Positions 25,793-36,040 of a stretch of 61,270 bases of DNA are shown here, piece by piece. The DNA is taken from contig CATLTV010000006.1 of assembly GCA_950059285.1 (NCBI GenBank), positions 1 through 61,270 of the forward strand, given 5' to 3'. Within the stretch, counting starts at the first letter, position 1; each line of letters starts with the position of its first letter. This DNA is from an uncultured Pseudomonadota bacterium (GTDB taxonomy: Bacteria; Myxococcota_A; Bradymonadia; Bradymonadales; Bradymonadaceae). The notes beneath the pieces are model-generated. The model did no database searches. It saw only the letters and a list, made by a program, of their open reading frames with translations, and had not been told where the DNA came from. Both the position numbers and the translations under genes were made by a program.

Positions 25793-26677
25793 ATGAAGCT
25801 CCAGGTTGTGCGAGCCAATGGTATCAACTTTACTTGCTATGTGCATGGACATGGCCCGAAGCTGCTGTTGATGTTGCACGGGTTTCCTGATGATGCGGCG
25901 ACGATGCTGCGCCTGATGGATTCCTTGCCCACCGAGCAGTTCACCATGGTTGCGCCACATATGCGTGGTCTTGGTCCTTCCTCAAAAGCACCTGACAGGC
26001 GTTATCTGTATGCCTTGTTGGGTGAAGATGTCCTTGGTCTGATTGATGCCTTTGGCGCTGAAACGGCCCATCTTTATGGTCATGACTTTGGGGCGCTCGC
26101 CTGTTATGCGGCTGCTCAGCTTGGGCCTGACAGGATCGAACACCTGATCACGGCCAGTGTGCCTCCTCCGCGTACATTTTTGCACAACCTCCCCAAACAA
26201 CCACGACAGTTTGCAAGAAGTTGGCACATCTTTATGATGCAAATCCCCTGGTTGGGTAAGGCGCTGCTTGGTGCTCAGGATGATGCGCTCGTCTCGCTGT
26301 TGTGGCGCTTGTGGAGCCCAGGTTGGCGTTGGCAGCGAGATCGATTGGCAAAGGTCAAGAACTCGCTTAATCGAAAGGGAGCGCGTGGTACTGTGGTGCG
26401 CTATTACAGGGCGCTATTGCTGGACGCGCTTCTTGACCCACGTGCATGGCAACAGAGCTTCAAGCTCTCCATGGAGCTGATTCGTGTCCCCTCCACGGTC
26501 ATTTATGGTGATCGAGATGGATGCGTGGGCAAGGGGATGTTCAAAAAACTCCACCGTTCATTTGCGCTGATGACTCCCGTCAGGCCCGTCCTCCTCAAGG
26601 GGTGTGGTCACTTCCCACATCTGGAATGCTTGGAGCAGGTCAAGGATGTGATCCTGGAAGGGCCTCCCGAGGCATAG
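25793..26677 (+). CDS. Alpha/beta hydrolase, epoxide-hydrolase-like
   Basis: The ATG at 25793 (MKLQVVRANG) has GGGAAGG 8 bases upstream, giving 294 residues; a TTG at 25778 is a less likely start. The fold motifs are HGFPDD (oxyanion hole), GHDFGA with Asp in the nucleophile place as in epoxide hydrolases and haloalkane dehalogenases, GDRDGC for the acid, and GCGHFPHLE with the catalytic histidine. The central part is a basic cap domain rich in Trp and Arg. It is soluble and cytoplasmic; the substrate is not predictable. Confidence 0.9.
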   Translation: MKLQVVRANGINFTCYVHGHGPKLLLMLHGFPDDAATMLRLMDSLPTEQFTMVAPHMRGLGPSSKAPDRRYLYALLGEDVLGLIDAFGAETAHLYGHDFGALACYAAAQLGPDRIEHLITASVPPPRTFLHNLPKQPRQFARSWHIFMMQIPWLGKALLGAQDDALVSLLWRLWSPGWRWQRDRLAKVKNSLNRKGARGTVVRYYRALLLDALLDPRAWQQSFKLSMELIRVPSTVIYGDRDGCVGKGMFKKLHRSFALMTPVRPVLLKGCGHFPHLECLEQVKDVILEGPPEA

Positions 26678-26696
26678 ATGTCTGCCTGAAACAAGC

Positions 26697-26771
26697 TGAA
26701 CGACAGAGCGCGGGAGGGGGCGGCCAAAAATCTTCGATCTTTGGCCGCCCCCTCCCGCGCTCTGTCGTTCA
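26697..26771. terminator. 75-bp near-perfect palindrome
   Basis: About 32-base arms, GC-rich in the middle, with a short AT-rich centre (AATCTTCGATC, itself partly self-complementary). It begins 20 bases after the hydrolase stop and ends 4 bases before the stop of the convergent metallohydrolase gene. Confidence 0.85.
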
Positions 26772-26794
26772 GAATCAGTGGCTACACTGATTCT
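26771..26794 (+). terminator. Second hairpin with T-run
   Basis: 10-base arms (AGAATCAGTG and complement), loop of four, followed by TTT on the plus strand. It directly follows the 75-bp palindrome and includes the stop codon of the minus-strand gene at 26775. Confidence 0.7.
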
Positions 26795-29700
26795 TTTCAA
26801 TCATATGCCACAGCATTTCACGTGTCAGTTGTGTGGGGGCTTCGTCCCCATGAGTGTGGCCATGTACGGTGCCATCCGCGTGTGTGTGCACGGAGGGTGA
26901 GGCTGGAGGTGGTGCCAACGGTGGAAGTGTCTTTGCGAGCTCTTTCAGCGGTGGGTTGTTGTAACCATCACCATCGACATCCACATAGATTGGGTTGGAG
27001 AACGCCAGTGGTTTGATGCCGTTTTGAGGTACTACAGGTTTCATTCCGCGCGCGCCCTGTTTGCGGTTGCGCAACATGACGATGATGTAGCTGTCACGAT
27101 CCATGGTGAGTTCAAATTCTACATCCTTGACCCATCTGCGGTGTGTGCTCTGACCTGTGGCGACTACCTCGAGATCAGTCTGGGCATCAAGGTTGATGTC
27201 CACGGTCATATCGGGATCAAGTGGTGTGTTGTCTTCCTCACCTGCGGGTACGATGACATCTTCTCGGTTGTAGTAGATATCCAGCGAGTCGACGTTCATC
27301 CATTCGGGGATCTCGACTTTGACCTTACCAAATAGCTTGCCATCAGAGGTTGCGTCCAGGGTCTCGCCAAGTTGTGCAATTTCTCCCTGTGAGTTTTCTA
27401 AATGAATCCAAAATGTTGGGCCATTTGTTCCGATGGCTTTGCCTTCGTTGATGGCGCGAGCAAATGTGTCGCGGTCAAACGTGTCGGGGGCGTCATGAGC
27501 AGGGTCTACAAAGACGAGTGTGCGTGGCACTCCGCCAATATTTGCCCATCTGCGGTGTGTGTCGGTGACGGCGGTCATCGTGGGGCTGAATCCGCGCCCA
27601 ACCATGGTCATCCACCAGTGTGCAATGATCCAGAAGTGATTCAGACCATGATCGTTCATGAGCTCCATGGCCGTGAAGTTCTCGGCCCACAGGCGAGTGT
27701 TGCCTGTGGATTCGTCAGGAGCAAGTACGGGGAGTCGCTTGCTCTCGGCATCTGCGGTAGAGATACCACGCAATGTATCTACCTTGAGCGAGCCAATCGT
27801 TCCTGTTCCTGCGGGGTGGTTGACCTGAATCACCTGCTCACCAGGGAAGCCATTGATCCAGTCAAAGATTTCGGAAGGCAGGAGGCTATCACCAGGACCA
27901 TTACCCCAGTCCAGAGATCCACCACGAGGATGGTTGGGGTCTTGTTGCAATGGGAACGCGTTCAGGTGCCCTGTGTCGGAGGTTGTGACTTCGCTCCCTT
28001 TGAGGCTGATGATCTCGTGGTTGGCACCCAGCGCATCGATGGTGGGCTGGTAGTCCGAGATGAAGTCATGGTCCGTGCTGACCATGACGTCCACACCTTC
28101 ACTCATGTAATCAAGGACGCGGTGTCTTTGTGAGATGGCGCTATCTGGAGAGGTCAGGCTGTGGATGTGGAAGTCACCAGTGACAATACCTTCGGAGCGC
28201 ACAACATGAGCGATTTCAGCGTCAAGGCTGATGGTGTCGCCGCTGGTCAGTGAGATCGCGTGACCATTTGTCAGGTGTGCATCTTCAGGCCAGATGGACC
28301 ACTCCATGCCACGCGTGACAGTGACGCGGTAGTCGCCTTCAGGCAGCAGGACTTCTGCGTTGCCATTGACATCTGTGGGAACGATGGCTGCGATGGTGTT
28401 GGGCAGTGAGTCCGTGGTGACGTCCTGGAGTTGAGATGTTGGCATTGATGGGCAGGAGCCCTCACACCAGACGGTGACACGGCCTGGCGTGGGATTGCCA
28501 AGTGGGTCTTGCACGGTCACTGTGACTGTGGCTGCTGGGATGAGTTTTAAGTCGACTGTTGCGCTTGAATCTTTTGTGATTTCAGTGTTTTGTGGTGTGA
28601 GCGTGGGTTCTCCAGCTCGCCGAGCTTCAAGTGTGTATTCACCCACGGGTAGGACCATGGAGTAGTTGCCCTGAGCATCTGTTTTGACCTGGTTGATCGC
28701 TCGGCCCTGCGGGCTGATTGCGCTGACACGTGCGCCAGGAACAGGAGCGTTGTTGGTGTCCGTAAGTTGTCCCGATACGGTGCCTGTATCGAGGCCCATC
28801 TGGGGGTAGATCTCATCGAGCATGGTGCCAAGCGAGCTGTCTCCGATGAAGAACTGGTGTGTCACATGATCAGATTCACCAGGTTCAAGATGGAAGAGTC
28901 CGCGCAGTCGTTCGAATTGTCGGCGAGTGCCGAGTGCGACTTTGATAATGGAGTCCTGCTTGAGGAGTGTGGCTGCGGTTCCTGCGGCAAAGAGCGTGAC
29001 GCCTGCTGCGGGAAGGTCGGTGCCTTTGATCTCGGGATCGACTTCGGGCACATAGGCATACGATGTCTCATCACCGCTCCAGATCATGTAGGGGAACTTG
29101 ACGCCATCCAGCGTGTCTGCCGAGAGTCGTTCGTTGCCATAGCCCTTGTTGGTGCCAAGTGGGTTGAAGTAGCTGCCCACGCCGCCACCCATGATCAGGT
29201 GGCCCACAGCCATGTGTAAGGTCTCCTGGCTTTCGTTACGAAGGGCCGTGACCGTGCGTAGTGACTTGTCGCCAGGACGCAGGATGTAATAGATGGTCAT
29301 GGTTGCGGGATCGACGCTATTGAGGTCGATAGGGAGCTGTACTGTGGCGGGGAGGTATTCCCTGACCATGCTCTCAAAGTTAATAAAATCAAGGAGATCA
29401 AGCTTACCTGTGATCGCCAAAATAGCGGCCTCATCAGGACCACCTGCTTGAAGGATCTCGGTGGTTTCAGGATAGAATGTCTGGGACAGGTTCCCAAGCA
29501 CACAGATCTCACCGAGGTTATCCTCGTTGGGCTCTGCATTGGGTGATGTTTTCATCGCCGCATCAAGCAGGTTGCCACCATAAGGGCAGGGGTTCATGAC
29601 GCGTTTGATGCCTTCAATGATGTAGCGCCCGTGGGAGTTCTCCATGACGAAATCGCCTGGTCGTCCGTGGGCGAGTGCACCTTTGAGCAGGGAGCTATCA

Positions 29701-30077
29701 TCTGTGGCCTGGAATACGGTTGTTGTGCCTGATGCGTCAGGCAACGGTGCCGTGTAGGGAGCGAGGTCAACCTCGACAGGCTCGCCAAATCTTGGGACGT
29801 AAGGTGTCGTATGCGAGTCTGACTGATCGGGAGACATGTCATCAGGCGTTTGCGTCAGGTCAGGTTGCTGATCCACCGCATCGGGCATATCTTGCATGTC
29901 TGTTTGTGGGAGCATGTCAACAGATGCGTCCTGTGTGGCGGCGTCTGGCAGTCTGTATTCAGGGTCGTTGCAGGCAGCGCTTAGAAGCAGCAAGCCAGCA
30001 GACATGAGTGTGATCGTACGTGGTGTTGTAAATCTATTCATTGGATTGATTCTATTGGATTTATTTGGTGAGTTCAT
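26775..30077 (-). CDS. CehA/McbA-type metallohydrolase lipoprotein
   Basis: 1100 residues. A signal peptide with lipobox SAAC is present (start ATG 30077; ATG 30041 is an alternative), then a short Asp-Met/Gln linker. Around residues 420-600 there are carboxypeptidase-regulatory-like beta repeats (GTVSGQLTDTNNAPVPGARV and TDAQGNYSMVLPVGEYTLEA). The catalytic part is a PHP-type domain with GDFHIHS (about 635-641) and STDHDF (about 665-670), as in CehA/McbA hydrolases. The tail has a His-rich segment (HTHADGTVHGHTHGDE) likely to bind metal. It is probably an outer-membrane-anchored phosphodiesterase or amidase-like enzyme; the substrate is unknown. Confidence 0.85.
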   Translation of the reverse strand: MNSPNKSNRINPMNRFTTPRTITLMSAGLLLLSAACNDPEYRLPDAATQDASVDMLPQTDMQDMPDAVDQQPDLTQTPDDMSPDQSDSHTTPYVPRFGEPVEVDLAPYTAPLPDASGTTTVFQATDDSSLLKGALAHGRPGDFVMENSHGRYIIEGIKRVMNPCPYGGNLLDAAMKTSPNAEPNEDNLGEICVLGNLSQTFYPETTEILQAGGPDEAAILAITGKLDLLDFINFESMVREYLPATVQLPIDLNSVDPATMTIYYILRPGDKSLRTVTALRNESQETLHMAVGHLIMGGGVGSYFNPLGTNKGYGNERLSADTLDGVKFPYMIWSGDETSYAYVPEVDPEIKGTDLPAAGVTLFAAGTAATLLKQDSIIKVALGTRRQFERLRGLFHLEPGESDHVTHQFFIGDSSLGTMLDEIYPQMGLDTGTVSGQLTDTNNAPVPGARVSAISPQGRAINQVKTDAQGNYSMVLPVGEYTLEARRAGEPTLTPQNTEITKDSSATVDLKLIPAATVTVTVQDPLGNPTPGRVTVWCEGSCPSMPTSQLQDVTTDSLPNTIAAIVPTDVNGNAEVLLPEGDYRVTVTRGMEWSIWPEDAHLTNGHAISLTSGDTISLDAEIAHVVRSEGIVTGDFHIHSLTSPDSAISQRHRVLDYMSEGVDVMVSTDHDFISDYQPTIDALGANHEIISLKGSEVTTSDTGHLNAFPLQQDPNHPRGGSLDWGNGPGDSLLPSEIFDWINGFPGEQVIQVNHPAGTGTIGSLKVDTLRGISTADAESKRLPVLAPDESTGNTRLWAENFTAMELMNDHGLNHFWIIAHWWMTMVGRGFSPTMTAVTDTHRRWANIGGVPRTLVFVDPAHDAPDTFDRDTFARAINEGKAIGTNGPTFWIHLENSQGEIAQLGETLDATSDGKLFGKVKVEIPEWMNVDSLDIYYNREDVIVPAGEEDNTPLDPDMTVDINLDAQTDLEVVATGQSTHRRWVKDVEFELTMDRDSYIIVMLRNRKQGARGMKPVVPQNGIKPLAFSNPIYVDVDGDGYNNPPLKELAKTLPPLAPPPASPSVHTHADGTVHGHTHGDEAPTQLTREMLWHMIEKNQCSH

Positions 30078-30183
30078 GGGTTTGTCACCCAGATGTCATG
30101 GTGCTGACACATTATGCTCATAAATGCTGCTGGATACCAGATAAATCCTGGTGTGTTATACAAAGATACGTCGTGAGTGTGTG

Positions 30184-31881
30184 ATGGAGAAAGGTCAGAT
30201 GGAGTCACAGGGTGAGGAGACAAAGCTGAGCGAGCTGTGGGTGTGGTGTTGCGATGTACAGGGTTCTGATGCTAAACCTGGAACGGGCCAAGTGATTGAT
30301 ATTGCGTGGTCTTTTGGCTCATGTGCGCAAGGCTTTGGTGAGCATGTATCCACACTTGTGGGGTTGGAGAAAGGGCGAAAGTTTGGTCGTCGAGCGCGGC
30401 AGTTGACGGGGATTGACCCGAAGATGTTGCGTGGAGCGCCTTCTCTGTCAGAGGTACAGGGGACGCTTGAGGAGGCGTTTGCACGTCAACCTGATGGGGC
30501 GTGGAGTCTGGCACATTATGCGCAATACGAGGCAAGGTTTATACGCGACTTTTATGCCAGTGATGCGCAGCCACTGGGTGATTTCTTATGTACGCACCAG
30601 ATCGCTCGCAGGGTGTTACCTGGATTGCCAAGGAAGGGTCTTCGCGCGCTGGCCGGGTATTTTGGTGCGCATCTTCAGGAGCACAAGAGGTCTGAGGTTC
30701 ATGTGCAAGCTACAGAGCTTATTTGGTGTGAGCTTGTGGAGCTGCTTGAGCAAGAGCACGATGTCACCACGCTGGGTGAGCTGTTGAGTTTCTGTAAGAA
30801 GCCCGCACCCAAGAATGTGCCACGTGAGTTTGCGTTTTCGCGGGAGCGTCGACTGGCGATGCCAAGGACGCCTGGCGTGTATCGTATGTTGGGCCGTCAG
30901 GGGGAGGTGCTTTATGTGGGTAAGGCGACGAGCTTGAAGAGCAGGATCAACAGTTACTTTACTGGGAAGCTCGGTGAGGGGGAGCGCAAGCTTGAGATGG
31001 CCACACAGGTCTGGGATGTTTCGGTGACTGAGGTGAGCACGCCACTTGAGGCTGCGTTGTTGGAGGCGCAGGAGATCAAGATGCATGATCCGCCTTACAA
31101 CATCCTGTTAAAGAAAGGAAACAGGCAGCTTTTGTATGTGCACCAGGATTACCCATGGTTGGCAAAAGAGGGGATGTCACAGGAGCAAGGGTTTACGCTT
31201 GGGCCAACGAGTAACAGGGAGTTGTTTGAGGCCACGTCATGGCTTGTGCAGAGCATGTTGGATGGGCAGCCACGCGTGGAGGTGTTGTATGAGCTTGATC
31301 GGGAAGACCTCTTTATGGAGGCGCTCTCAAGCTGGATGGAGCGCGTTGATCTTGTCGTCGATGGAGAGGTAGATGTGGCGCGTTGGTGGTCTTATGGCGA
31401 AGCTTTGATCCGAGAGGCAAATCGTCGGAGAGAGGAGCGCAGGGCCGCCAAACAAGCGGCGATGCTTGAGGTCGACGACGAGGATGATGAAGACGAGGAG
31501 ACACCTGCGAAGCAGAGTAAGGCGTCAAAACGCAAGACCTGGAGTTGGAGTAAGGAGGGGATCGAGCGTGCTTTTGATGGACTGGTTCGCCGCAGCGTAC
31601 GTCATGTGTTTCGAGGAGAGTTGATCGCCAAACTACAGGGTGCACATGTGAAGTGGACCCCTGCACGAGGCCCTTTGGCAGGGACACCTCATCAGGTTCA
31701 GGTGCCAAATTACATCGATGAAGGTGGTACGTTAAGCCTGAGTGACTTTGATGTGATGCGCGTGTTGCTCTCGGAGTTAAAACGTATTGTGACTACATGT
31801 GAGGGGGAGGTGCTGGTGACGTTACGTGATACGTCATCCTGGGGAGTGGAAGAGCTTACAGCACAGCTCGAACTTGTGTAA
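30184..31881 (+). CDS. Exonuclease-like/GIY-YIG nuclease fusion
   Basis: About 565 residues from ATG 30184 (other starts at 30151 and 30199; the ribosome site does not decide). The N-terminal ~180 residues follow the DnaQ exonuclease fold, but motif I reads CDVQGS where DxE is usual, and the final Asp of the HxxxxD motif appears replaced (HKRSEVHVQAT). Residues ~228-320 are a UvrC/Cho-like GIY-YIG domain with PGVYRML (230), LYVGKA (243), Arg in LKSRI, and Glu in EALLLEAQEI; this part looks active. An acidic/basic linker follows, then a C-terminal domain I do not recognise. DnaQ-UvrC fusions occur in other bacteria. A role in DNA repair is likely. Confidence 0.88.
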   Translation: MEKGQMESQGEETKLSELWVWCCDVQGSDAKPGTGQVIDIAWSFGSCAQGFGEHVSTLVGLEKGRKFGRRARQLTGIDPKMLRGAPSLSEVQGTLEEAFARQPDGAWSLAHYAQYEARFIRDFYASDAQPLGDFLCTHQIARRVLPGLPRKGLRALAGYFGAHLQEHKRSEVHVQATELIWCELVELLEQEHDVTTLGELLSFCKKPAPKNVPREFAFSRERRLAMPRTPGVYRMLGRQGEVLYVGKATSLKSRINSYFTGKLGEGERKLEMATQVWDVSVTEVSTPLEAALLEAQEIKMHDPPYNILLKKGNRQLLYVHQDYPWLAKEGMSQEQGFTLGPTSNRELFEATSWLVQSMLDGQPRVEVLYELDREDLFMEALSSWMERVDLVVDGEVDVARWWSYGEALIREANRRREERRAAKQAAMLEVDDEDDEDEETPAKQSKASKRKTWSWSKEGIERAFDGLVRRSVRHVFRGELIAKLQGAHVKWTPARGPLAGTPHQVQVPNYIDEGGTLSLSDFDVMRVLLSELKRIVTTCEGEVLVTLRDTSSWGVEELTAQLELV

Positions 31882-32002
31882 TGACAGCACACTTTATGCA
31901 CACTGTGTAAGAAAACTCTGGACATGGGATGGTGGTTAGTATAGGGGTGAACTAATTAAGCGAACATGAGCCATCGGCAAATGTAAGAGAAGGAGTTGTG
32001 TG

Positions 32003-33421
32003 ATGAAGAAGTTGTTTCTTGTGAGTGTGTTAGGGGTGTTGTGTGCGTGTACCGAGTCGGAGCCTACATCGGAGCAACTGCCGCCCGATGAGCAGCAAGG
32101 TGACTTTGTAGAGGCGCAGGGAGGGAAGGCCGACGCCAATGGTGTGGAGGAAGCAAGTTACGAGGGCATTTGCGTGTTGAACTACGTCAACAGGGCAGAT
32201 GAGAGCGCGATCCTTGATGCGGTGCACGACTGGCCAGGCGAGGCGATCATCAAGGCACGTCGTGGCGCAGACGGTGCGTTTGGGACTGCGGATGATGTGA
32301 CATTTGAGACACTGGAGCAACTTGATGACGTCGATTGGGTGGGGCGAATTACCTTTGGTCAACTCAAGCGAAGCGCGCAGGAGAGCGGTTTTTGTGTGGG
32401 CATTGCCGAGGAGTATTTGATTCCAGGTGAGGAGGACGCGTTTTTCACCATTGCGGATCGTGCGGTGGAAGAGGTGGAAAAGAAGGCCGCCGAGAATGGG
32501 ATTGCCCATCGTGATGCGCATGCCAAGGCGCATGGCTGTGTGCAGGCGTCGCTGAAGGTTGAGGAAGGGTTAGCACCTGAGTACAGGGTGGGCGTCTTTG
32601 CACAGGAGCGTACATATCCTGCGTGGGTGCGTCTGAGTAATGGTGCGTTTGCGATTCAGTCGGATCTGGTCAAGGATGTGCGTGGATTTGCGGTCAAGGT
32701 GATGGACGTTCCTGGCAAGAAAGTATTGGAGCACAAACAAGATGCAAGGACGCAGGACTTTTTGTTCATCAACTCGCCCACAATGTTTGTGCGCACACCT
32801 GAAGACTACATTGAGTTTGCGAGCAAGACATTTGATGGAAACCCCGTGTCGTTCTTCTTGAGCCTTGACCCGCGAGAGTGGAAGATCAGGGAGTTGACCA
32901 ATTTGTTGGGTGCAGTGACACAGGAGCCGATGAACCCGTTGCGTTCGCGTTACTGGAGCACGACACCTTATGCGTGGGGTGAGGGTGCAGCGGTGAAGTA
33001 TAGTGTGATCCCATGTGATGGTGAGACTCTGGACGGGCGTCTTGGTGATGAGGGTGAGTCTTATCTTAGAGATGCAATGCAGGTGCATTTATCACAGACG
33101 GATGCATGTTTTGAGTTTTTGGTTCAGCGTCAGGTTGATCCTGAGCATATGCCAGTGGAGGATGCGACGCTGGAGTGGTCCGAGGAGCTTTCTCCATTTG
33201 TGAAGGTGGCGACCTTGACCGTACCGATGCAAGATTTTGCGACGCCCGAGCAGGATGCCTTGTGTGAGAATCTTGCGTTTAATCCGTGGCATACGTTGAG
33301 TGAGCACAAGCCATTGGGCAACATCAACCGTGCTCGTCGTGTGGTGTATGATATGGTGAGCACGTACAGGAGGACCTTTAATGAGGCGAAAATGGACGAG
33401 CCTGATGGGTTTGAGTTGTAA
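32003..33421 (+). CDS. Catalase-like lipoprotein with HHH-type domain
   Basis: The ATG at 32003 has AAGGAG at 7 bases; a GTG directly before it is a second choice. The 472-residue product has a signal peptide with lipobox LCAC. Residues ~50-130 (VLNYVNRADESAILDA... GRITFGQL) resemble the helix-hairpin-helix domain found after the lipobox in myxobacterial lipoproteins. The remainder is a catalase-family fold: His173 in RDAHAKAHG, and Tyr449 in the NINRARRVVYD segment as likely heme ligand. This is the short 'catalase family protein' type, closer to SrpA-like or allene-oxide-synthase-like enzymes than to true catalase. It is probably a heme peroxidase in the periplasm. Confidence 0.87.
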   Translation: MKKLFLVSVLGVLCACTESEPTSEQLPPDEQQGDFVEAQGGKADANGVEEASYEGICVLNYVNRADESAILDAVHDWPGEAIIKARRGADGAFGTADDVTFETLEQLDDVDWVGRITFGQLKRSAQESGFCVGIAEEYLIPGEEDAFFTIADRAVEEVEKKAAENGIAHRDAHAKAHGCVQASLKVEEGLAPEYRVGVFAQERTYPAWVRLSNGAFAIQSDLVKDVRGFAVKVMDVPGKKVLEHKQDARTQDFLFINSPTMFVRTPEDYIEFASKTFDGNPVSFFLSLDPREWKIRELTNLLGAVTQEPMNPLRSRYWSTTPYAWGEGAAVKYSVIPCDGETLDGRLGDEGESYLRDAMQVHLSQTDACFEFLVQRQVDPEHMPVEDATLEWSEELSPFVKVATLTVPMQDFATPEQDALCENLAFNPWHTLSEHKPLGNINRARRVVYDMVSTYRRTFNEAKMDEPDGFEL

Positions 33422-33427
33422 TATATT

Positions 33428-33503
33428 CGAATAAGCATTCGATAAAAGGGAGGGGCGCCGTGTTTAAATACGGCGCCCCTCCCTTTTATCGAATATTTAT
33501 TCG
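33428..33503. terminator. 76-bp extended palindrome
   Basis: The core 33437-33494 has 29-base arms with one G/T mismatch and no loop; an outer CGAATAA/TTATTCG pair shares the same centre. It begins 7 bases after the catalase-like stop. Confidence 0.85.
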
Positions 33504-33587
33504 GTCAGATCATGGCTAGTTTTCTGTGATATATGTTAGAGTGTCTGGGTGTTCATTGTTTTGATATCAACAAAGAGGCAGGGCGCT

Positions 33588-36011
33588 GTGGCGAGATGGT
33601 ATGAGCAGATCAACTGGACAGGTTTAACTGAGGATGCGCGTCGAGAAATTCAAACGATTCTTGAGCGTGATGGTAGTTATACGAATGAGGCACAAGAAGC
33701 AGGGGAGTATCAGAGTGGATGTCCCCCTGTAGTTGCGTTGTCTGAATTGGCAAGGCATCTTGCTGCGACTTCATTCAGGTGTGATGATCTGGAGCAAGGT
33801 GTGCTCCATGAACTTCAGGGAGAGGGGCTTGGTTACGCGTCATCAGAGGATGATGGTGACGTGTTCCTTGATGGTCTTTTTACACCTGAGAGCGTACAGG
33901 TTGTGCGTGATGGCATGGATGGCCTGATGCAGGGTTCAGGAGGCGTCTTGTGGGGTCATGAGGTCGCGGTCATGAGCAAAAATGGCGAGTTAGTGCGTCA
34001 GAAGTGTGTGCTCATGAGGGAGGAGACTTCAGGGGGTGGTGTGACGATTCAGGGCATGCTTCTTGGTGTCGGCGTGCAGGATCGTCAGGAGCATGTGCAG
34101 CGAGCGTTGTTGAGTAATCAGCCGTATGCGATGTGCGTGTGTGATGCTGCGGGCAATATGGTGGAGTGGAACGCACACTTTGAGGAGCTGTCTATTTCGT
34201 CAGGTGGAGCACGTCTGGAGGTTGGACAGTGTATTGTCAACAACCTTGGTGGTGAGTTGGAGTGGGCGATGCGAGAGGGCGTCAAGCTGTCCTCACAAGG
34301 GATGCAGTTTGAGCGTTTAAGCTTCATGGAGTCCGATGAGCGTTGGTTGGAGGTGCAGGCATTTCCGATCAAGGATGAGTTTGATCAGGTGTTTTCAATC
34401 CTGGTGATTCTGACGGATTTGACGCCAAGGATTGAGGAAGAGCGTGTGTTAACACGTTTGTCGCAGCGCCTTGAGCTTGAGCGAGAGGCGGTGGGGCAAT
34501 TACCGCTGGCGGTGGTGATCACCGATCGGCACTGGCAGATCAGGGAGTGGATCGCGAACACTGCGCAGGATCTGGGGATCAAGAGTGATAATATTCAGGA
34601 TATTCGCTCGTACTTTATCTCACATGATGACTCCGAGTGGAGCAAGCTTGAGGGCCGCGAGGGTTATTATCTCACGACCAAAGAGGAGTGGGATGGCGTA
34701 TGTGTAGCTGTGGGAGGTACGGAGATCCCTGTGCATGTGCGCGTCAAGTCGGTGGTGTTGCCTGGTATAGGAGAGCAGCGAGCCAGCCAGGAGTCCGAGT
34801 TTGGTTGGGTCATTGTCATTGAGGATATTCGCAAGCAGCGTGAGCTTGAGGAGGAGTTAAGACAGGCGCAAAAAGTGGAAGCGCTTGGCATGCTGACAGG
34901 GGGAATGACCCACGATCTCAATAACTTACTTACAGTTATTCTGGGTCACCTTGAGCTCGCCGAAATGGAGCTTCCATCGGGACATACCGTGCGCATGGAT
35001 CTTGATGGGATTCGAGCTGCCGTGGAGCGTGCCAGCGCGCTCACGGTCAAGTTGCTCGCCTTTGCGCGCGCTCAGATCACAGAGCTTCAGGTGCTTGATG
35101 TGCTTGAGGTGGTGATGCAAATCAAACCATTGTTGTTGAGGACGCTCAGCGAGGATATGCGATTGTTGTTGCGTCTTGATCCTCGCTCGCACTTGATTCG
35201 TGTGGACGTGGTTCAACTTGAGCAACTCTTGATCAACCTTGTGGTCAATGCGCGTGACGCGCTCACGGGGGCTCGCGGTGAGATTGTGATCACCACGGAG
35301 AGCCGTCGTATCAGGATGGAGCGTAAGGCCATTGGTGGTGAGCGCATTCCTCCTGGTGAGTATGTGGTGTTGAGCGTCATTGATAACGGCGAGGGGATCT
35401 TGCCCGAGAACCTGGAGCGTATCTTTGATCCGTTCTTCACGACCAAGGCTGAGGGGCATGGTACGGGCCTTGGTCTATCTACCTGCATTCGTATTGTGAA
35501 ACAAAACAACGGCTACATGCGTTGTGAGAGTAAGGTCGGTGTGGGCACTGTCTTTGAGGTGTGGTTGCCTCTGGTTGAGTCCGTCCATTATGTGGATATG
35601 TCGATGATCTCCTCGCATGAGATCATGCAGGCAACCAGTGGTACAACGGTACTGCTTGTCGAGGATGATCGTGCACTGCGCACGACCTTGAAGCGCTCAC
35701 TGGAGTCCTACGGTTACAGCGTGTATGACGCCCGTCATGGTAAGGCTGCGCTCGATATTCTCAAGCGTATGGCCAAGTTACCTGACCTGATTGTCACCGA
35801 TGTAGCCATGCCTGATATGGGTGGTGTGGCGCTCTTCCATGAGCTTGACCGTATGGGGCTATCCATTCCCGTGTTGTTCATGTCAGGCTATTCTGATGAG
35901 CTGTGCGCTGTGCAGCAGATTCAAAATGGTCAGCAGTTTGTGTCAAAACCGTTTACGCCTAAACACCTGTTGCTTCATGTGCAAAACTGCCTGTATCCTG
36001 ATGGACTTTAA
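33588..36011 (+). CDS. Hybrid PAS histidine kinase with receiver domain
   Basis: I use the GTG at 33588 (VARWYEQ) with AGG-rich upstream sequence; the frame is open to a GTG at 33549. About 807 residues. The order is two or three PAS-like domains (to ~410), a HisKA helix with the phospho-histidine H442 in GGMTHDLNN, a HATPase with DNGEGI and GTGLGL boxes, and a C-terminal receiver with acidic LVEDD, phospho-Asp738 in TDVAMPD, and Lys in SKPF. All catalytic residues are present. It has no membrane helix, so it senses a cytoplasmic cue. It stands between two hairpin-separated units; its partner is unknown. Confidence 0.92.
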   Translation: MARWYEQINWTGLTEDARREIQTILERDGSYTNEAQEAGEYQSGCPPVVALSELARHLAATSFRCDDLEQGVLHELQGEGLGYASSEDDGDVFLDGLFTPESVQVVRDGMDGLMQGSGGVLWGHEVAVMSKNGELVRQKCVLMREETSGGGVTIQGMLLGVGVQDRQEHVQRALLSNQPYAMCVCDAAGNMVEWNAHFEELSISSGGARLEVGQCIVNNLGGELEWAMREGVKLSSQGMQFERLSFMESDERWLEVQAFPIKDEFDQVFSILVILTDLTPRIEEERVLTRLSQRLELEREAVGQLPLAVVITDRHWQIREWIANTAQDLGIKSDNIQDIRSYFISHDDSEWSKLEGREGYYLTTKEEWDGVCVAVGGTEIPVHVRVKSVVLPGIGEQRASQESEFGWVIVIEDIRKQRELEEELRQAQKVEALGMLTGGMTHDLNNLLTVILGHLELAEMELPSGHTVRMDLDGIRAAVERASALTVKLLAFARAQITELQVLDVLEVVMQIKPLLLRTLSEDMRLLLRLDPRSHLIRVDVVQLEQLLINLVVNARDALTGARGEIVITTESRRIRMERKAIGGERIPPGEYVVLSVIDNGEGILPENLERIFDPFFTTKAEGHGTGLGLSTCIRIVKQNNGYMRCESKVGVGTVFEVWLPLVESVHYVDMSMISSHEIMQATSGTTVLLVEDDRALRTTLKRSLESYGYSVYDARHGKAALDILKRMAKLPDLIVTDVAMPDMGGVALFHELDRMGLSIPVLFMSGYSDELCAVQQIQNGQQFVSKPFTPKHLLLHVQNCLYPDGL

Positions 36012-36040
36012 GTTTCATTGAACATGTAAGAGTGAGAAAT

